Part shown: piece after piece, positions 9,225 to 18,558 of the stretch
Numbering within the stretch: position 1 is the first letter of the stretch
Layout: every line of letters starts with the position of its first letter
Assembly (NCBI GenBank): GCA_025201765.1
Contig: MU623341.1
Location: 124,001 to 188,000, forward strand
Reading direction: 5' to 3'
Length of the DNA: 64,000 bases
DNA from: Daldinia sp. FL1419
Taxonomy: Eukaryota > Ascomycota > Sordariomycetes > Xylariales > Hypoxylaceae
Notes under the pieces: generated by a model
Seen by the model: only the letters and a program-made list of their open reading frames with translations
What the model was told of the DNA's origin: nothing
The model's database searches: none
Position numbers and translations under genes: made by a program

Positions 9225-12200
9225 AGCTCTGGCATGTCGCTAAGGCAAATTTTATTGAGGGTGAGATGTTAGTTTGGGGAGTCCTAATAGCGGACTATAG
9301 TTCACGAAGACGGTATGGACAATTCAAGACTTATACAACTGAAATATGATCAGAAGTATATAAGTGGTCGATGGAGCGGCCAACAGATAAGACGATATTG
9401 GGTGATAATGGCAGTAGTGGTAGTAATGGTAGTAATGGTAGTAATGGTAGTAATGGTAGTAACAATAAATCAACTAAGTATTTGATATCAGAGCCGCGTT
9501 GCGAGCACAAGACGTTAAAGTGAGGCTATTCGCAGTACATGCGACACTTTTTAAACCCGTAACCTTGCTTCCAGTAGGAGCAATAGGCATTGACTGACTC
9601 AGAGACAGCTCAGTCGCTTAAACTTGACAGCTCATAGTCTAAAAAAGAAGGGAATCGGGTCGCAACCCAAACCGGGTCCGTGAAGGCCTGAGGCGCTTGT
9701 TATACTCATTCGACATAATTAACCCCGGCTCTGAAAACTTTTTCGTGCTACCTCTCGATTCCAACGATATAGCCTCCCCAAATCCATCCCGGATAGCTCA
9801 GGAATATCAAAAGGGTCAGACTCGTTGGGAACGGTTGGCGAGTGAGTCATTCTCACGACCTCTAGTGCAACTGCAAATCTGCAAGTCTGTAAAATCTGCA
9901 CAACGCCATGCAGCTACGGAGGACGCAAAGGTCAGAAAATATAGCAAATGATGGACGCGACCGTTAAAATCAACCGCGATGAGAGAAATAACTGGTCCGT
10001 TGAGAAGTTGACTTGCATGGGTATCCGATGCAGACAGTCTCACCATCCAAACGTATTATCCAGTGGGAGAGATGGAATAGATGGGAATAGATTGAAACAT
10101 TGCGGGGATGCAAAAGGTTCAACTCGAAGAAGCGCCGGAATGTGGGGCTCGAACAAACAAAACGGATACCAAAAGAACCCGATAAGTTCCTGATAGCCAA
10201 TAGGAATTACAGGTACGGATCCGTACCTATAGGTACTAAAAATCAGTGGTTGGTAATCCCTGTTACCTCCCTGTAACCACGCTCTAACCACATTGTAACC
10301 TTCCCCCACCCCGGACGCAGCGCGCTTGGCTTCTTGCTGCGTGCACGAATCCAACACGAAATAGACGCGATTCTATAACACGTGGAATCCATACATAAGA
10401 AGCTTCTAAGCGCTCTCGATAACAAACCAGCACTATTTATTAGGGTTTCCACCTTACGATGGGCTGGGGGATTTCGATAATTTTTTCGAAAGAGTAACGA
10501 TACTCGACGAATCACCGACGAAAATATTGCATTATAGTTGCAAATCTTATAGAAGAAAAAAGGCGACGAGATGAGCGGGGAGAAGACATGGTAATATAGA
10601 AAAGACGACTCAACGAGCGCGCGGCTTTCGATACGACGGGACCTAGGACACGAGGTCGCGTCAACTGTTATCTAAGCCTAGAAACTATGGTCGCACACCC
10701 GAGAATCCCGAGGACGACCGTGTCAGTTATAAACTTCCCGGTCGATCTGTTTCGAAACATCTCAGCCGGGATTTGTATTCCAGAACACACCTAAGGAAGC
10801 TCCAACTACCCCTCCCTTGGCCTATACCTTGCATATAGCACTTCGGGTGATGATGCGAAGGACTTGCATACATTTTCTTGGCAAATCAACGTTACTGTCC
10901 GTGTCATCGAATTGTAAGTCTTACACACTTACACACGCACAAGGCGCATGTTAGTATTATATCAACTATGTATCATACATCTAGTGAGGCACCTATCTTA
11001 TAAAGCAAGGACGAATCAGCTGTGCCCTATTAAGCACATAAGTACTTGGTAGGTTAGATAACCAGAGGCTGAATCAAAGTAGAAACCCGTAAGTATGTTG
11101 AGGTCTCATTTGCCGACGCCATCCCATAGAGCTAGTCTCCCTGGGTAACATACTATTTAGTCCTTGATAGGTCTAAACCTATAAAGCAAGCCCTCTGAGC
11201 AATATAACGTCGCTATCTTGATCCTCAATCCAGCACTGATTGACATCTAGGTTTAAGGCTTCGTAGAGGTAGGTAGTTGTTTACCCATCTAAAGGTAGAC
11301 CTTGTATCACCACCAGGGACGCGTCGCTTGTAGGTAGGTAATGTCTTAATTGTGAATGATATACGAACTTGACTAATGCAATCGGCAGATATAAGTAGGT
11401 ACCTAGATAAGTGTATAAGTGAAAGGGGGAAGTTTGACTTATAAGCCACACTGCTTGTTAATTCAACACTTTGAGAATATCGGTATATGCTCATAGTATA
11501 CATTATATCTCCGTGGTGTAATATGAATGTATAGCACGACTTCATTTTCTTCGGCCAGATCTTACAACTCCCAGAGTCAAATCATAGTTACGAATTGTCC
11601 CCTAGAAAATTCAGAAGAGGTATATGGCCCCTTTTGAGTACATTGTTATGTCGTTACCATTTCTGGGTCAAGAATGAGTTACTTATTATGAATAACGAAC
11701 CACAATATTTCAAGTTTTCTATAATTCCGTCATATACAGCTGGTATTGATTCGGTTACTGATTCTATCTTCGTTTCAGATCTGTGCCCCTTCCACCTGAT
11801 GTTTATTTGACATATTTACGACATCATTCTTTCATGACACATCTATCCTATACCTAAGAACTCGCAATAATTGTCTGAAATCCTAGCCTCGAGATGTTTG
11901 CTAAGATAAAGAGTCATAACTCTCAAGACACTAACACTAGCTTATCAACTTGGTAACGACGTGGCAGGTCAAGTTATAAGTGAGTCATGCTTCGTTGGCC
12001 TAGGCGGGTATTCTTTCTCAAATGGAGTCTCGAGATCCTAATACTGCTTAAGCATCGCTCTACGGGAAACTGGGCTTCTAATACAGATGCGCGATTAGAG
12101 GGACAGATAGGAATCGAAATACCTAAGGTAGGCGCACAGTATGGAAAAGGACTAAGATGAAAACTGGACACGGTGAATTTTACTGATTTCTTGATCTCTT

Positions 12201-12346
12201 AGGAATTCACAGAACTAAAGTCACTATGCAGTAATGCTATTGTGTAAATGCAAATTCCGAATTGACTGTCATGTAGCAGTGCTATGGTAATCCATTATAC
12301 GCCTGTCCCCTCAACCCAGATTTGCTTCCTTGTCACGATAATCCAT
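9225..12346. other. 3.1-kb gene-free region
   Basis: I find no convincing gene on either strand. The open frames (about 60-106 codons, densest at 9.7-10.5 kb and 11.2-11.5 kb) overlap on both strands and show no domain or splice structure. A 9-bp tandem repeat lies near the left edge, in the F-box gene's upstream region. Confidence 0.6.
9419..9463 (+). repeat. 9-bp tandem repeat, five units
   Basis: Five consecutive units of GGTAGTAAT, the last ending in C, are preceded by a partial unit (GGCAGTAGT). They lie about 200 bp upstream of the F-box-like start codon and are a likely length-variable minisatellite. Confidence 0.9.
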
Positions 12347-13293
12347 TTAAGCAGACTCGGTGAACGCCTCAGGGAAGCGCTTGATGTTCTGTGCAAGGTT
12401 TCCGTGGTTGGTGAGGAACTGAACGTAGGCACCGTCGACCTTGACACGACCAGCAGCCTTCTTCTCGAGGTACTCCTCACGTCGGAGAGGGGTGAAACCC
12501 CAGTTCTTGGAGATGATTATCTTTTGTCGGCCGGGGAACTTGTACTGAGATCGTCGGAGAGCCTCAAGAGCAAAAGCACGGTCTAAGAACGGTTAGCTGA
12601 TGCGATCACATAATTACGATATACGTCATTATACTTACTAGAGTCACGAGTTCGGACACTCAGGATGATCTGACCGATGTTGACACGGGCGACAGTGCCG
12701 TTGGGCTTACCCCAGGCACCACGCATACCAGTCTGCAGTCTATCGGCACCAGCGCAAGACAACATCTTGTTGATACGGACGACGTGGTAGGGGTGAGCGC
12801 GGACACGCATGTGGAAACCCTCCTTTCCGGCGGTCTTGACGAGGTACTTGTTGGCGCAGATACGGGCGGCTTCAAGAGCCTCGGAGCTTAGCTGTTCGTA
12901 CTCGTTGGAGACGAGGTGGATGCAGAGAGGGAAGTCATCGACGGTCGCACGCTTTCGGCCAAGATCGAAGATACGGATCTTAGGGTCGGGGACACCACGG
13001 TTGAAGCGGGACTTAGGATACGGCTAATAATCATTTACGTCAGTATATTTGTCTTTACATTTCATCTGTATCTGATGAATCTCTCTAGCTTCTGTGATAA
13101 TTGATGTAGTTTCTGATTTCGAATGCGATTTGTAATCCGGGACAGGTGGAAAGGAATCGCAAGTTATTTGCGATTAACCGGATAATTTTCGAAAATGATA
13201 TTTTGTGCAAATATTACGAGGGATTGTAGAAGGGTTGTAAAAGCTCACCTTGTTCTTGCAGTATCGGTAACATCTTGCCGGACGACGCGCCAT
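12347..13293 (-). CDS. RPL10: 60S ribosomal protein L10 (uL16), three exons
   Basis: Exons are 13293-13249, 13023-12639 and 12582-12347, with introns of 225 nt (donor GTGAGC) and 56 nt (donor GTAAGT). The spliced product is 221 aa, the length of the yeast protein. The start is MARRPARCYRYCKNK. Conserved segments follow: RGVPDPKIRIFDLGRKRATV, VRAHPYHVVRINKMLSCAGA, DRLQTGMRGAWGKPNG and KFPGRQKIIISKNWGFTPL. uL16 joins the large subunit late in cytoplasmic maturation and lies near the peptidyl-transferase centre and the P site. The long first intron lies 15 codons into the ORF, as is common in ribosomal protein genes. It is divergent from RPL30 across a short shared promoter. Confidence 0.98.
13155..13175 (-). 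other. perfect hairpin inside RPL10 intron 1
   Basis: An 8-bp perfect inverted repeat (AATCGCAA / TTGCGATT) with a 5-nt loop lies within the 225-nt first intron. A 12-bp palindrome, ATTTTCGAAAAT, lies about 10 bp further on. No clear box C/D or H/ACA set was found, so this is a structural observation only. Confidence 0.5.
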
Positions 13294-13432
13294 CTTGAAT
13301 GATTTTCTCGATGAAGTTTGTCGTAAGATGAAGGTATGTTGTTGAGAGGAAAGATGATGTCGACAAGGAACAGAGGCTGGGGCTCCTTTGAGGTCTGCGG
13401 TAAAATTCCTACTTTGATTTCAAAGCAAGAGC

Positions 13433-13440
13433 AAGTCACA
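13433..13440 (+). promoter_or_regulatory. HomolD-like box
   Basis: AAGTCACA matches seven of eight bases of HomolD (CAGTCACA), the core element of ribosomal-protein promoters in fission yeast and many ascomycetes. It lies 140 bp upstream of the RPL10 start codon. Confidence 0.45.
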
Positions 13441-13516
13441 TAAGCGGGCAAAGTGGGTTAGTGGCAATGCGTCCCATTGGTCCATTTTATTTCCATTCGC
13501 CTGAATAAAAGTGGGG

Positions 13517-13525
13517 TTAGGGTTT
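13517..13525 (+). promoter_or_regulatory. telobox (TTAGGGTTT)
   Basis: TTAGGGTTT is one and a half telomere repeats and the reverse complement of the AAACCCTAA telobox. Tbf1/Teb1-type Myb factors bind such sites in ribosomal-protein promoters of many ascomycetes. It lies near the middle of the shared promoter. Binding here is inferred. Confidence 0.5.
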
Positions 13526-13792
13526 TAAACCACGGACCACCATTTTTTTCACAGCGAAACTTTACTATTGTAGCCCCACCAAGAACTTATTCCCATTCAA
13601 AGGAATTATTTTCTCTTGTGTCTTCTTAGTACTTTCCTTTCTCAAGCAGCACTCTCCGGGTGAAAATTTGGTAATTATTTCCCTCGAATCCTTATAGCAG
13701 TTTTCCACATTCCCTCGATCACGACATATTTGATTCCAGAAACACTAATTCGATATCGTCAACGAACAGTCAATCCATATCCGACAGTTAAG

Positions 13793-14353
13793 ATGGCCCC
13801 CAAGAAGAACAAGAAGGATGCCAACAGCATCAACTCGCGCCTCGCGCTTGTTATGAAGTCTGGAAAAGGTAATATTAATAAATATAAAAATGGTACGAAA
13901 TCAGTGTTAACGACTTCTCCAGTCACCCTCGGCTACAAGTCCACCCTGAAGAGTCTGCGATCCGGCAAGGCCAAGCTCGTCATCATCTCCGGAAACACTC
14001 CCCCTCTACGCAAGTCCGAGCTAGAATACTACTCCATGTTATCCAAGGCCCCGGTTCACCACTTCTCCGGCACCAACGTAAGTTCTCTATATATTTTTGA
14101 ATCATGTATAGAAGATATGTCAATACTTCTATACTCTCTTCTTGCTCTCATCTCCACGGTCAGCAGACAGTGTATTTTGTCTATAGCTCTACCCAGAGAA
14201 GAAGCCCTTTTGGCTTTGGAGGGTAATTCAGTTGGCTTACTTTTTTGAATACAGATTGAGCTAGGTACTGCCTGCGGTAAACTGTTCCGCTGCTCCACCA
14301 TGGCTATCATTGATGCTGGTGACTCCGATATTCTCAGCGACCAACAGGCTTAG
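13793..14353 (+). CDS. RPL30: 60S ribosomal protein L30 (eL30), three exons
   Basis: Exons are 13793-13868, 13923-14077 and 14255-14353. Introns are 54 nt (GTAATA...CAG) and 177 nt (GTAAGT...CAG). The product is 109 aa, the family length. Matching segments are INSRLALVMKSGK, TLGYKSTLKSLRSGKAKLVI, NTPPLRKSELEYYSMLSKA, and a C-terminus ending AGDSDILSDQQA. An in-frame ATG 63 nt upstream exists, but the family starts at MAPKK. eL30 binds a kink-turn in 25S rRNA. In budding yeast excess L30 also binds its own transcript and blocks splicing. Intron 1 is a multiple of three without a stop, so retention would add 18 residues rather than truncate. Intron 2 contains a strong hairpin. Confidence 0.97.
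14106..14134 (+). other. 9-bp perfect hairpin in RPL30 intron 2
   Basis: GTATAGAAG (14106-14114) pairs perfectly with CTTCTATAC (14126-14134) around an 11-nt loop. It starts 28 nt after the 5' splice site. Because eL30 is known to autoregulate splicing in yeast, it is a candidate regulatory structure; no function is shown by sequence alone. Confidence 0.6.
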
Positions 14354-16605
14354 GTCTAGATTAGACATCCTCTAACGGCGTTGGGGTTCATTGGTTGGGA
14401 AAAGGTCACCGTAGTTGGCCGTTCATGAATAATGACATGACGGCTAGTACAATTCCATATTAGGAATCGCATTTGTGAGACTCCATCTTGAGTTCTCTAT
14501 ATAGCCGGTTAGACCAATACTAAGTGTCAATCCCGATGAATATTTCGGAAAGAATATAAATGATACCCAATGGTCCCTTTCTTTCAGCTTTCGGGCTCGG
14601 ATATGTGTGAGATGTGATAACTACCAGTCTTGACTGGATTAATTGATGCTAATAGAGACAGCTTACCATATCAATCCATACTATCAGTGATTGTATATAC
14701 TCTTAAATCCTTATCAAGCAGTAATAATATTAGGAACGTCCGGACTGTAAGTTCTAGATGTACTCGAAAAAACGATAGTTGATTGTTCATTTCTACAAAT
14801 GTGGATACGAATACCTTCTCATTACTTTCCAATAATAGTACTCGATGCCCATCTACATGAAGATATGACACTCTGTTTTTCTAGCCCTCTCATTCTAGCT
14901 TCGTCTCCTCGGCAGTGCAGTTTTTCAACAATCTGAAGGAGGATAGCATCCATTGGCGACAGAAAAACCTGTTCATTAAAACTGCATGTAAGATCCCACC
15001 GGGATAGCCGAACAAGGTAGAATCACTATAATTACCTAGGTATCTCTTATTTACAAACGATATATCAATATCTGTAATGTTTAGAATGGAGAAAAGAAGC
15101 TGCAAGAATAAACATATCTGCATAAGCCGTTTAAATTCGAACGATGTATGAACATTAAACTATAATTACATTAGTTAACTACCAAAAAGCATAGTTATCC
15201 TAAATACATTCTCCATGTAGGTCAATGAGATTTCTTTATTATATATCAACTTGTACCCATGACATAGCAGGAGTTGTCATTTAAACTGATTCAGATATCG
15301 AGAACAAAGAAAGGGTGATAAAGTCCTCAAACAATAATTGTCGGGAACATATTTCATAATGAGTTACAATCATGGAGATATTTCAATGGTCTCCTATTAT
15401 TGGGACGCGTCCTTCCGATAAAACACGTTCCACAAGGATCCAGGCATCTCAGCATCCCCAAGCATCAAGCATCCACACCGTCACTCGTTACCGAGCGCTA
15501 AAAGTGTCGGGGAAAATACGTACCTATACCAAGATACTTAAGAAGCTGCATAAACGCTAATTAAACTCTACAAGCGGGAAAGGGGGATAGAAAAGGGAAA
15601 GAGGACCCAAAAGGATTTAAAAAGAACTTCTACAAACATCAAATTGAAGCAGGTGTGTTTTTTTTTTTTACCTTTGTTCTCGAAATTGACGTTGCAACCT
15701 AGTGTATACATGCATATTGCGAGCCTGCATAGTATTACCTACCTTACCTATCTAATATATGTACTCAGGTACATACTATTTTTACTCTAAATTAACTAGA
15801 GACAGAAAAACCCGAGTTTAGGATTCGTAAGTCCCCTGGGAAAAGGTGATCCCGCGTGGCTGAGTCTCGCCTGACCTTGAAGAGGGTTGAATAGGGTCAG
15901 AAAAGGATAAACCCAGAAAGGCTAAGCGCCTCCACCGTTTAACGGACCTAAACCCGCTCTGCTGCACTAGAGCCATTACCTAACAGAACTGGGGCTTCTC
16001 TGGGCAAATCCCCTATTTGTACGAAACACAAACGGTAAACAGACGGGGAATCTACCACAGTACATGCAGATTCGTACCTACTTACACCATTCATTAAAGT
16101 ACAGCAACCCTGAATTTAGTGGCTGTCAGAGTGTGTATCACGCTGTCGATGTCCCATCTGCGATTTCTTAACATTCTAATTATTCTAACCCCAAGAAGAA
16201 ACAACCCCCCTTTAGGACCCAAAGAGTTGTGCATTCCGCGCCACCAATCCACGAACCACAACTGTTTATGAGCCACCGGGACAAAACAACATAAGGGTAC
16301 GGTCCAAAAATTCAACCAGAACCAGAAACACACCTACGTCTACCGGCCAACGTATTGGTTCTTGGACTTGTCTCATTCTTCGCGATTGACCTAGCAACCA
16401 ACCATTATACCCATCAATACCCATCATTACCCATCGTTACCCATCATACTATATCACCCAACATTTCATTGAACATTACGTTGTATCTACTGCATCGGGG
16501 TTTTGAATATATCCACCGGACAGACCTACTGCACCTCAGCTACCTATAGTAGCATTCCTGTATATACATTCGATTTTACCCGCATATCGCTATTCAACCG
16601 GACAA
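14354..16605. other. 2.25-kb gene-free spacer
   Basis: No supportable gene. It holds an exact TACCTAGGTA copy at 15033-15042, a run of 12 T at about 15659, and near the right end a 10-bp tandem repeat. The last few hundred bases are the upstream region of the coiled-coil gene. Confidence 0.6.
16408..16447 (+). repeat. 10-bp tandem repeat, four units
   Basis: Four imperfect units of TACCCATCAT run end to end, about 160 bp upstream of the coiled-coil protein start. They could be part of its leader or promoter. Confidence 0.85.
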
Positions 16606-18558
16606 ATGTCCGCTACACCTAAGAAGCCGCTATCCGCGGCGCAGGCCCGGGCTTCTTCCACCGAGAACACGCCTCCGTCGAGGCAGACTCGAGCGTCTAC
16701 ACCGACTTCTTCGACAAATGGTACCGGTACCTCCAACACTCCAAAGACTCGATCTACTCGAGGTGGCACGCCGATGTCAGCGCGAGCCGCTGCTACGCAT
16801 AGGGCGACCTCGTCGCTAAGCATCTCTAGCACCGCTGGGAACGCCGAGGCGCGCGCCGAGACGGTTGCCCTGATCGAGGACCTCAAAGAGCGATTGCAGA
16901 AGGCGGATATCGCTTCCGAACAGAACAGGAAACAAGCAGAGGTTTTGCAAACAAGACTTGATGAGGCCCTTAAAGAGCAAGCCAAATTGGAGGAAAAGGT
17001 GCACGAGAGTGAGGAACAGATAGAAGCGCTTAGAAACGAGAAACGAGAGGCCGCGAGGCAGATGCGCGAGATGGAAGCAATCTACGAAGCTGAACGGAGC
17101 TCTATGATGAAAGAGAAGGAAGAGATGGCGAATCGCGAAGAAGAGATGCAGGCTGTGATCAACAGGCTAAAGGAGACGCTTAACCAGCGAAACGCAGAAG
17201 ACGAAAACCGCCCAACAAGGCAATGTGAGTATCTAAATAACAATGGTTCACTAAGCGCAATTACTAACGCGAGTACTATCATAGCGAGCAATTCTTCTCC
17301 TAGTGTAGAGAATGGAAACTTCGCTCCACCTTCTTCGGTGCAGCGTAGCGATTCTAGGAATAATTCTAAGCTACTACTTCAAAAGGATAAGCTAATTGAG
17401 TCTCTGCGTCTTGAACTCGCGGAAGCTCAGATCAAGCTTGTAGAGTCCGAAAACCAAGGTGGCGGGCGTCTACACGAAGTTGAACGCCTTCTCATGGAGG
17501 CTCGTATGGCCAACGCACGGCTGATGGAAGATAACGAGTCGTATCAGCTGCTCCTCCAAGAAAAGACACTCCACGGCGAATTTGGCAAGGGCGACTTTGG
17601 GTACATGAATGTGTCTGCCAACCAAGACGCATTGAATGCTCTCGAAGGACGATCCAATGCCGGCGACAACCCGCCGGCGCAAGGGGCCAGTCTAGCCGAC
17701 GAACTAGGTGCACTCGGCGGGGATGAAAAGGCTGCCGATGAAGAGACTGTACGCCGCCTTGAAACCGAGCTCCGCGCTGCTAAGGACCAGAACAAAGCCC
17801 TCACGTTGTATATTAACAAGATCATCGAGCGGCTCCTTCAGCACCAAGAGTTCGAGCATATCCTTGATCAGTCTTCCGACTTCAAGCCGGGCACCAATGT
17901 ACACAAGGACCTCCCACCGCCCCCAACAGATAACCAGGGAGCTTCTTTCCTATCACGCGCTAAGTCTACCGCTGCTAGTGGCCCTGCGCCTCGGCCAAAA
18001 CCCCGACCTTTGACCATGCAAGCTCAGGCAGTTTCTGCTCACACTAACCCGGAGACGGCTCCTAGCATTCCCCTCACCGGGATCGGGCGCTCTCATAGCA
18101 CAGCGCGGCGTCTTGGGCGACCTATGAGCGAGCAGTTGACTGGGGCAGCCGGTATTGTTAACGCAATGTATAAGGGACCTGACGGTCCGCTATCTCCAAC
18201 TCTGAGCACGACTTCGTCGTCTGCGCGACATTCCCAACAATTTTTCTCTCCCGTCCGTGGACACTCGAGTGTTAATGGTAGCTCGGGTAATTTCCCGGGC
18301 ATGCGCAGCGAAACTAGCAGCGTGAGTGGAGACTCGGCCGCGGACGGTACGACAGCGACCTCAGCCAGCCAGAGCCCTCCTAGGACTATAGGCAGTATAG
18401 CCGAGAAGAGTACAACGCTCGCGGGTAATAAACCAAGACCGTTGAGGCTGGTTCAGGAGAATAATGAGAAGGAGCGTGCAGAGAACAAGCGTGCAAGCTG
18501 GATCGGCTGGGCGAGTAGCGCTTGGGGAAAGAAGGACGAGCATGAAAGCGTGCGATAG
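16606..18558 (+). CDS. conserved fungal coiled-coil protein, one probable 60-nt intron
   Basis: The frame is open for 650 codons, but 17225-17284 looks like an intron. It has donor GTGAGT, branch ACTAAC and acceptor ATAG. Removing its 60 nt joins PTRQ to SSNSSPS and leaves 630 aa. Residues 1-75 are a low-complexity Ser/Thr/Pro region. A long coiled coil follows (about 80-200: heptads such as LKERLQKADIASEQ and EEKVHESEEQIEALRNEK), then a second shorter one, then a compact conserved-looking segment, NKALTLYINKIIERLLQHQE (about residues 375-394 after splicing). The tail is disordered and ends with a tryptophan-containing basic motif, KRASWIGWASSAWGKK. I do not recognise the family; a scaffold or cytoskeleton-linked role is only a guess. 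Confidence 0.8.
   Translation: MSATPKKPLSAAQARASSTENTPPSRQTRASTPTSSTNGTGTSNTPKTRSTRGGTPMSARAAATHRATSSLSISSTAGNAEARAETVALIEDLKERLQKADIASEQNRKQAEVLQTRLDEALKEQAKLEEKVHESEEQIEALRNEKREAARQMREMEAIYEAERSSMMKEKEEMANREEEMQAVINRLKETLNQRNAEDENRPTRQCEYLNNNGSLSAITNASTIIASNSSPSVENGNFAPPSSVQRSDSRNNSKLLLQKDKLIESLRLELAEAQIKLVESENQGGGRLHEVERLLMEARMANARLMEDNESYQLLLQEKTLHGEFGKGDFGYMNVSANQDALNALEGRSNAGDNPPAQGASLADELGALGGDEKAADEETVRRLETELRAAKDQNKALTLYINKIIERLLQHQEFEHILDQSSDFKPGTNVHKDLPPPPTDNQGASFLSRAKSTAASGPAPRPKPRPLTMQAQAVSAHTNPETAPSIPLTGIGRSHSTARRLGRPMSEQLTGAAGIVNAMYKGPDGPLSPTLSTTSSSARHSQQFFSPVRGHSSVNGSSGNFPGMRSETSSVSGDSAADGTTATSASQSPPRTIGSIAEKSTTLAGNKPRPLRLVQENNEKERAENKRASWIGWASSAWGKKDEHESVR

Larger units (their letters stand above)
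13294..13792. promoter_or_regulatory. bidirectional ribosomal-protein promoter (RPL10/RPL30)
   Basis: The 499 bp between the two divergent start codons must hold both promoters and 5' UTRs. It contains a telomere-repeat-like box and a HomolD-like box, annotated separately. The RPL30-proximal part is T/C-rich (13600-13700), like many fungal ribosomal-protein leaders. Shared control would keep the two 60S proteins stoichiometric; that is inference from layout. Confidence 0.75.

Noticed and set aside
13024..13248. Intronic snoRNA in RPL10
   Set aside because: Hairpins are real, but I could not find a box C/D pair or an H/ACA layout, so no ncRNA is called.
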